The notes beneath the pieces are model-generated. The model saw only the letters and a program-made list of their open reading frames with translations. It was not told the DNA's origin and did not search any database. The position numbers and the translations under genes are program-made. Below are positions 61,827 through 64,000 of a DNA stretch of 64,000 nt, piece after piece. The number at the start of each line of letters is the position of its first letter. Positions within the stretch are counted from its first letter, which is position 1. Where the stretch lies: contig JBOZRQ010000007.1 in NCBI GenBank assembly GCA_050789255.1, positions 131,211 through 195,210 on the forward strand. Direction: 5' to 3'. Source of the stretch: JBOZRQ01 sp050789255 (GTDB lineage Bacteria > Bacillota > Sulfobacillia > Symbiobacteriales > Symbiobacteriaceae).

Positions 61827-62855
61827 TTAGCCCTCCTTGTGCTTGTAGTTGTGGACCCGCTCCACGACACGCTGTGCGGCGGGGACAGGGGTCTCCGTTA
61901 AGATGCCATGGCCCAGATTAAAGATATGGCCAGGGCGCCCGCCCACACGGCGCATGATGTCGTCGGTCTGCGCGTCGAGCACCTCGTTAGGCGCAAAGAG
62001 CAGCACGGGGTCCAGGTTGCCCTGCACAGCATGGTTGGGACCAATGCGCTCCCAGGCCTCGTCGATCGGCTCCCGCCAGTCCACGCCGACCACGTCGACG
62101 CCCAGCGAGGCGAAGGACTGAAGCAGGTGGCCCGTATGCACGCCGAAGGTAATCATCGGGGTGCCGGTGGCCCGCACGGCTTCTACAATACGCTTCGAGT
62201 GGGGCTTTACATACCGCTCGTAGTCGAGCAGGCTGAGCTGGCCGACCCAGCTGTCGAACAGCTGCACAACCTGGCAGCCGGCGTTGATCTGCCCGATGAG
62301 GTAGTCGATCGTCATGGTGGCGAGCCTGTCCATGAGGGTGTTCCACAGCTCGGTCTCGCTGTACATAAAGCGCTTGACCGTGCGGTAGTCCTTGGACGGG
62401 CCGCCCTCGACCAGGTAGCTGGCGAGGGTGAACGGCGCCCCGGCAAAGCCGATCAGGGGCACCTCTAGCTCACGGACCAGGATCCGCACCGTCTCCAGCA
62501 CGTAGGGGACATGCTCCTCCACGTTGAGTGGGCGGATCGCCTCAATATCTTTGGCTGTGCGAACCGGCTGCTTGATGACCGGCCCGGGGTTCAGTTCCAC
62601 CGGATACCCTACCGCCCGGATCGGCGTGAAGATGTCAGAGAAGAGAATCGCGGCGTCCACGTTCAACTGCTTGACCGGCAGCAACGTCACCTCGGCACAT
62701 ACATCGGGCCGATCCACGATATCAAAGAGGGAGTACTGCTTCTTCAGCTCCCTGTACTCAGGCTGATAACGGCCGGCCTGACGCATGAACCACACGGGGG
62801 TCGCATCCACCGGCTGGCGACGGCAGGCGCGCAAAAGCCGATCATTTTTAAGCAT
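61827..62855 (-). CDS. hemE: Uroporphyrinogen decarboxylase
   Basis: A 342-residue enzyme removing the four acetate carboxylates of uroporphyrinogen III. The signature PVWFMRQAGRYQPEYR lies near residue 20, ILFSDIFTP near 69, and GFAGAPFTLASYLVEGG near 132. The ATG at 62855 gives the family N-terminus and length; the upstream GGAG is rather distant (14 bases), so a start a few codons earlier is possible. First gene of the haem operon. Confidence 0.95.
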   Translation of the reverse strand: MLKNDRLLRACRRQPVDATPVWFMRQAGRYQPEYRELKKQYSLFDIVDRPDVCAEVTLLPVKQLNVDAAILFSDIFTPIRAVGYPVELNPGPVIKQPVRTAKDIEAIRPLNVEEHVPYVLETVRILVRELEVPLIGFAGAPFTLASYLVEGGPSKDYRTVKRFMYSETELWNTLMDRLATMTIDYLIGQINAGCQVVQLFDSWVGQLSLLDYERYVKPHSKRIVEAVRATGTPMITFGVHTGHLLQSFASLGVDVVGVDWREPIDEAWERIGPNHAVQGNLDPVLLFAPNEVLDAQTDDIMRRVGGRPGHIFNLGHGILTETPVPAAQRVVERVHNYKHKEG

Positions 62856-62932
62856 TGAGACGACCACGACTCCTTTCCAAGACTCCCTGCTAATTAAATC
62901 ATCTTTACGCAGCATGGGTCCAGACTTACTTC

Positions 62933-62959
62933 GGGTAGACATTCCAGTATAGTCTACCC
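62933..62959. promoter_or_regulatory. Inverted repeat GGGTAGAC-N11-GTCTACCC, candidate operator
   Basis: Perfect 8-bp arms between the divergent hemE and SDR genes. The spacer and right arm contain TATAGT on the plus strand and TATACT on the minus strand, either of which could be a -10 box, so a bound protein could control one or both genes. Confidence 0.5.
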
Positions 62960-63068
62960 AAATCTGCAAACTGGGCCTATAGGGCGCGAGCAGGAGCAAA
63001 TCGTTTCCTGGTGTAATTAAAAGGAGCAAGATTCAATCTACCGACCAGTTGTTAGGGGGAGGGGAACC

Positions 63069-63905
63069 ATGACCAAGTCATTAGAAGGGCGGGTTGCCAT
63101 AATTACCGGCGCCAGCCGCGGCATCGGCAAGGCGCTGGCGCTCCGTCTGGCGCAAGAGGGCGCCGACATCGTGGTGGCAGCCAAGAGCGAGCGTGACCGC
63201 GACAAGCTGCCCGGCACGATTTACGACACGGCAGAGGAGGTCCGACAACTTGGGCGCCGGGCCCTCCCGGTCAAGGTCGACGTGCGGGAGGAAGAGGACA
63301 TCGAGTCCATGGTCAACAAGACCATGGAGGAGTTCGGCCGCATCGACATTCTGATCAACAACGCCGGCGCCCTCTGGTGGAAGCCGGTGCTGGAGACACC
63401 CGCCAAGCGCTTCGACCTGGTCATGAACGTGAACGTGCGCGCCTCTTTCCTCTGCAGCTACTACTGCCTGCCTCATATGGTCCGGCAGAAGTGGGGGCAC
63501 ATCATCAACATGGCCCCCGCCATCGGCACCAAGGCCAACCCCGGCATGGTCGCCTACATGATCTCGAAGATGGGCATGGCCCGCCTGGCCATTGGCATCG
63601 CAGAGGAGCATCGGGCAGCCAACGTGGCCGCCAACGCGCTTTGGCCGGTGGTACCCATTGAGACCGCTGCCGTGATCAACAACGGCATGCTCGACCGCAC
63701 TTACTGGCGCACCCCGGAGATCATGTGCGACGCCACCATGGCCATCCTCCGGCAGGAGCCCAGCCAGTGCACCGGGCGCATGCTCTCCGACGAGGAGATC
63801 CTCACCGAGGCCGGCATGACCGACTTCGACAAGTACTGGTGCGAAGGGAAGCCGCCCGAGAACCCCGTCTACATCGACGGCCGCGACCCCAAACAATCCT
63901 GGTAA
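63069..63905 (+). CDS. SDR-family oxidoreductase
   Basis: A 278-residue short-chain dehydrogenase/reductase. Cofactor loop TGASRGIGKAL near residue 15, NNAGALWW near 98, and catalytic YMISK near 161. After the active site the sequence (ANALWPVVPIETAAV, then DEEILTEAGMTDFDKY) resembles the HSDL2-like subgroup, with fatty-acyl or terpenoid alcohol substrates suspected. ATG behind GGGGGAGGGG. Divergent from hemE. Confidence 0.9.
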   Translation: MTKSLEGRVAIITGASRGIGKALALRLAQEGADIVVAAKSERDRDKLPGTIYDTAEEVRQLGRRALPVKVDVREEEDIESMVNKTMEEFGRIDILINNAGALWWKPVLETPAKRFDLVMNVNVRASFLCSYYCLPHMVRQKWGHIINMAPAIGTKANPGMVAYMISKMGMARLAIGIAEEHRAANVAANALWPVVPIETAAVINNGMLDRTYWRTPEIMCDATMAILRQEPSQCTGRMLSDEEILTEAGMTDFDKYWCEGKPPENPVYIDGRDPKQSW

Positions 63906-64000
63906 TAGAGAGTAGGGGCCGCCCTTTCGAGCGACGCCCCCTCGTCAAACCGGACTTGCAGTTTTCCCGCATCCGGCTTACGCCGGTCGTAGCCCTACAA
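63906..64000 (-). other. Structured sequence of mobile-element type at the right edge
   Basis: On the minus strand the sequence folds as CCGGATGC...AAGTCCGG, followed by TTTGACGAGG and a GGGGCG.../GGCCCC hairpin ending CCTACTCTCTA. This resembles RNA segments I associate with group II introns, which would extend beyond the window. No open frame is visible in the 95 bases available. Confidence 0.3.

Overview
The window is a stretch of chromosome from a high-G+C Gram-positive bacterium. The gene set (ctsR-mcsA-mcsB-clpC heat-shock operon, disA-radA, DegV, a Met T-box leader, AGGAGG ribosome sites, many GTG/TTG starts) is Firmicutes-like. The high G+C, stalk-domain protein and b6c-type quinol oxidase point to a Symbiobacterium-like lineage. 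That placement is inference: no rRNA gene is present.

Left core (1-22.4 kb): a cut-off lipoprotein gene; CBS protein-radA-disA; the clp operon with two CtsR boxes and an extra stand-alone Clp N-domain gene; rlmI; a stalk-domain protein; an EF-G paralogue; a PpaX-like phosphatase; a membrane hydrolase; a four-cluster ferredoxin; a five-gene menaquinol-cytochrome c reductase operon (cytochrome b6, subunit IV, Rieske, small subunit, di-haem cytochrome c); and a divergent blue-copper lipoprotein that could accept its electrons.

Mobile element (22,442-42,318): a complete Tn7-like transposon of 19.9 kb with TG...CA inverted ends, repeated transposase-binding sites and a 5-bp target duplication (CGGAC). 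It carries tnsAB (a TnsA-TnsB fusion), tnsC and tniQ at the right end. It sits in the loop of the intrinsic terminator of a tRNA-Ala(TGC) gene, 30 bp past its CCA, and splits that hairpin. A T-tracted hairpin inside the element may replace the lost terminator. Its cargo reads as a defence island. The leftward part holds a Hachiman-like nuclease/HIRAN-helicase pair with a caspase/CHAT-like protein, an Mrr-type nuclease, a DUF6236-like protein, a HEPN protein and a membrane-anchored protein of unknown function. The rightward part holds a ubiquitin-like conjugation operon (multiubiquitin-type Ubl, E2-like/E1 fusion, DUF6527-like), bracketed by two inverted copies of a long perfect hairpin.

Right core (42.3-64 kb): tRNA-Ala, greA, a MATE exporter, dusB, an alpha/beta hydrolase, a metallo-hydrolase, DegV, a two-component system whose kinase looks internally duplicated, aconitase, a C45-type acyltransferase/peptidase with an M20 amidohydrolase, a Met-specific T-box and metG, the haem genes hemE-hemH-hemY, and an SDR oxidoreductase. 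A structured sequence of mobile-element type may begin at the right edge.
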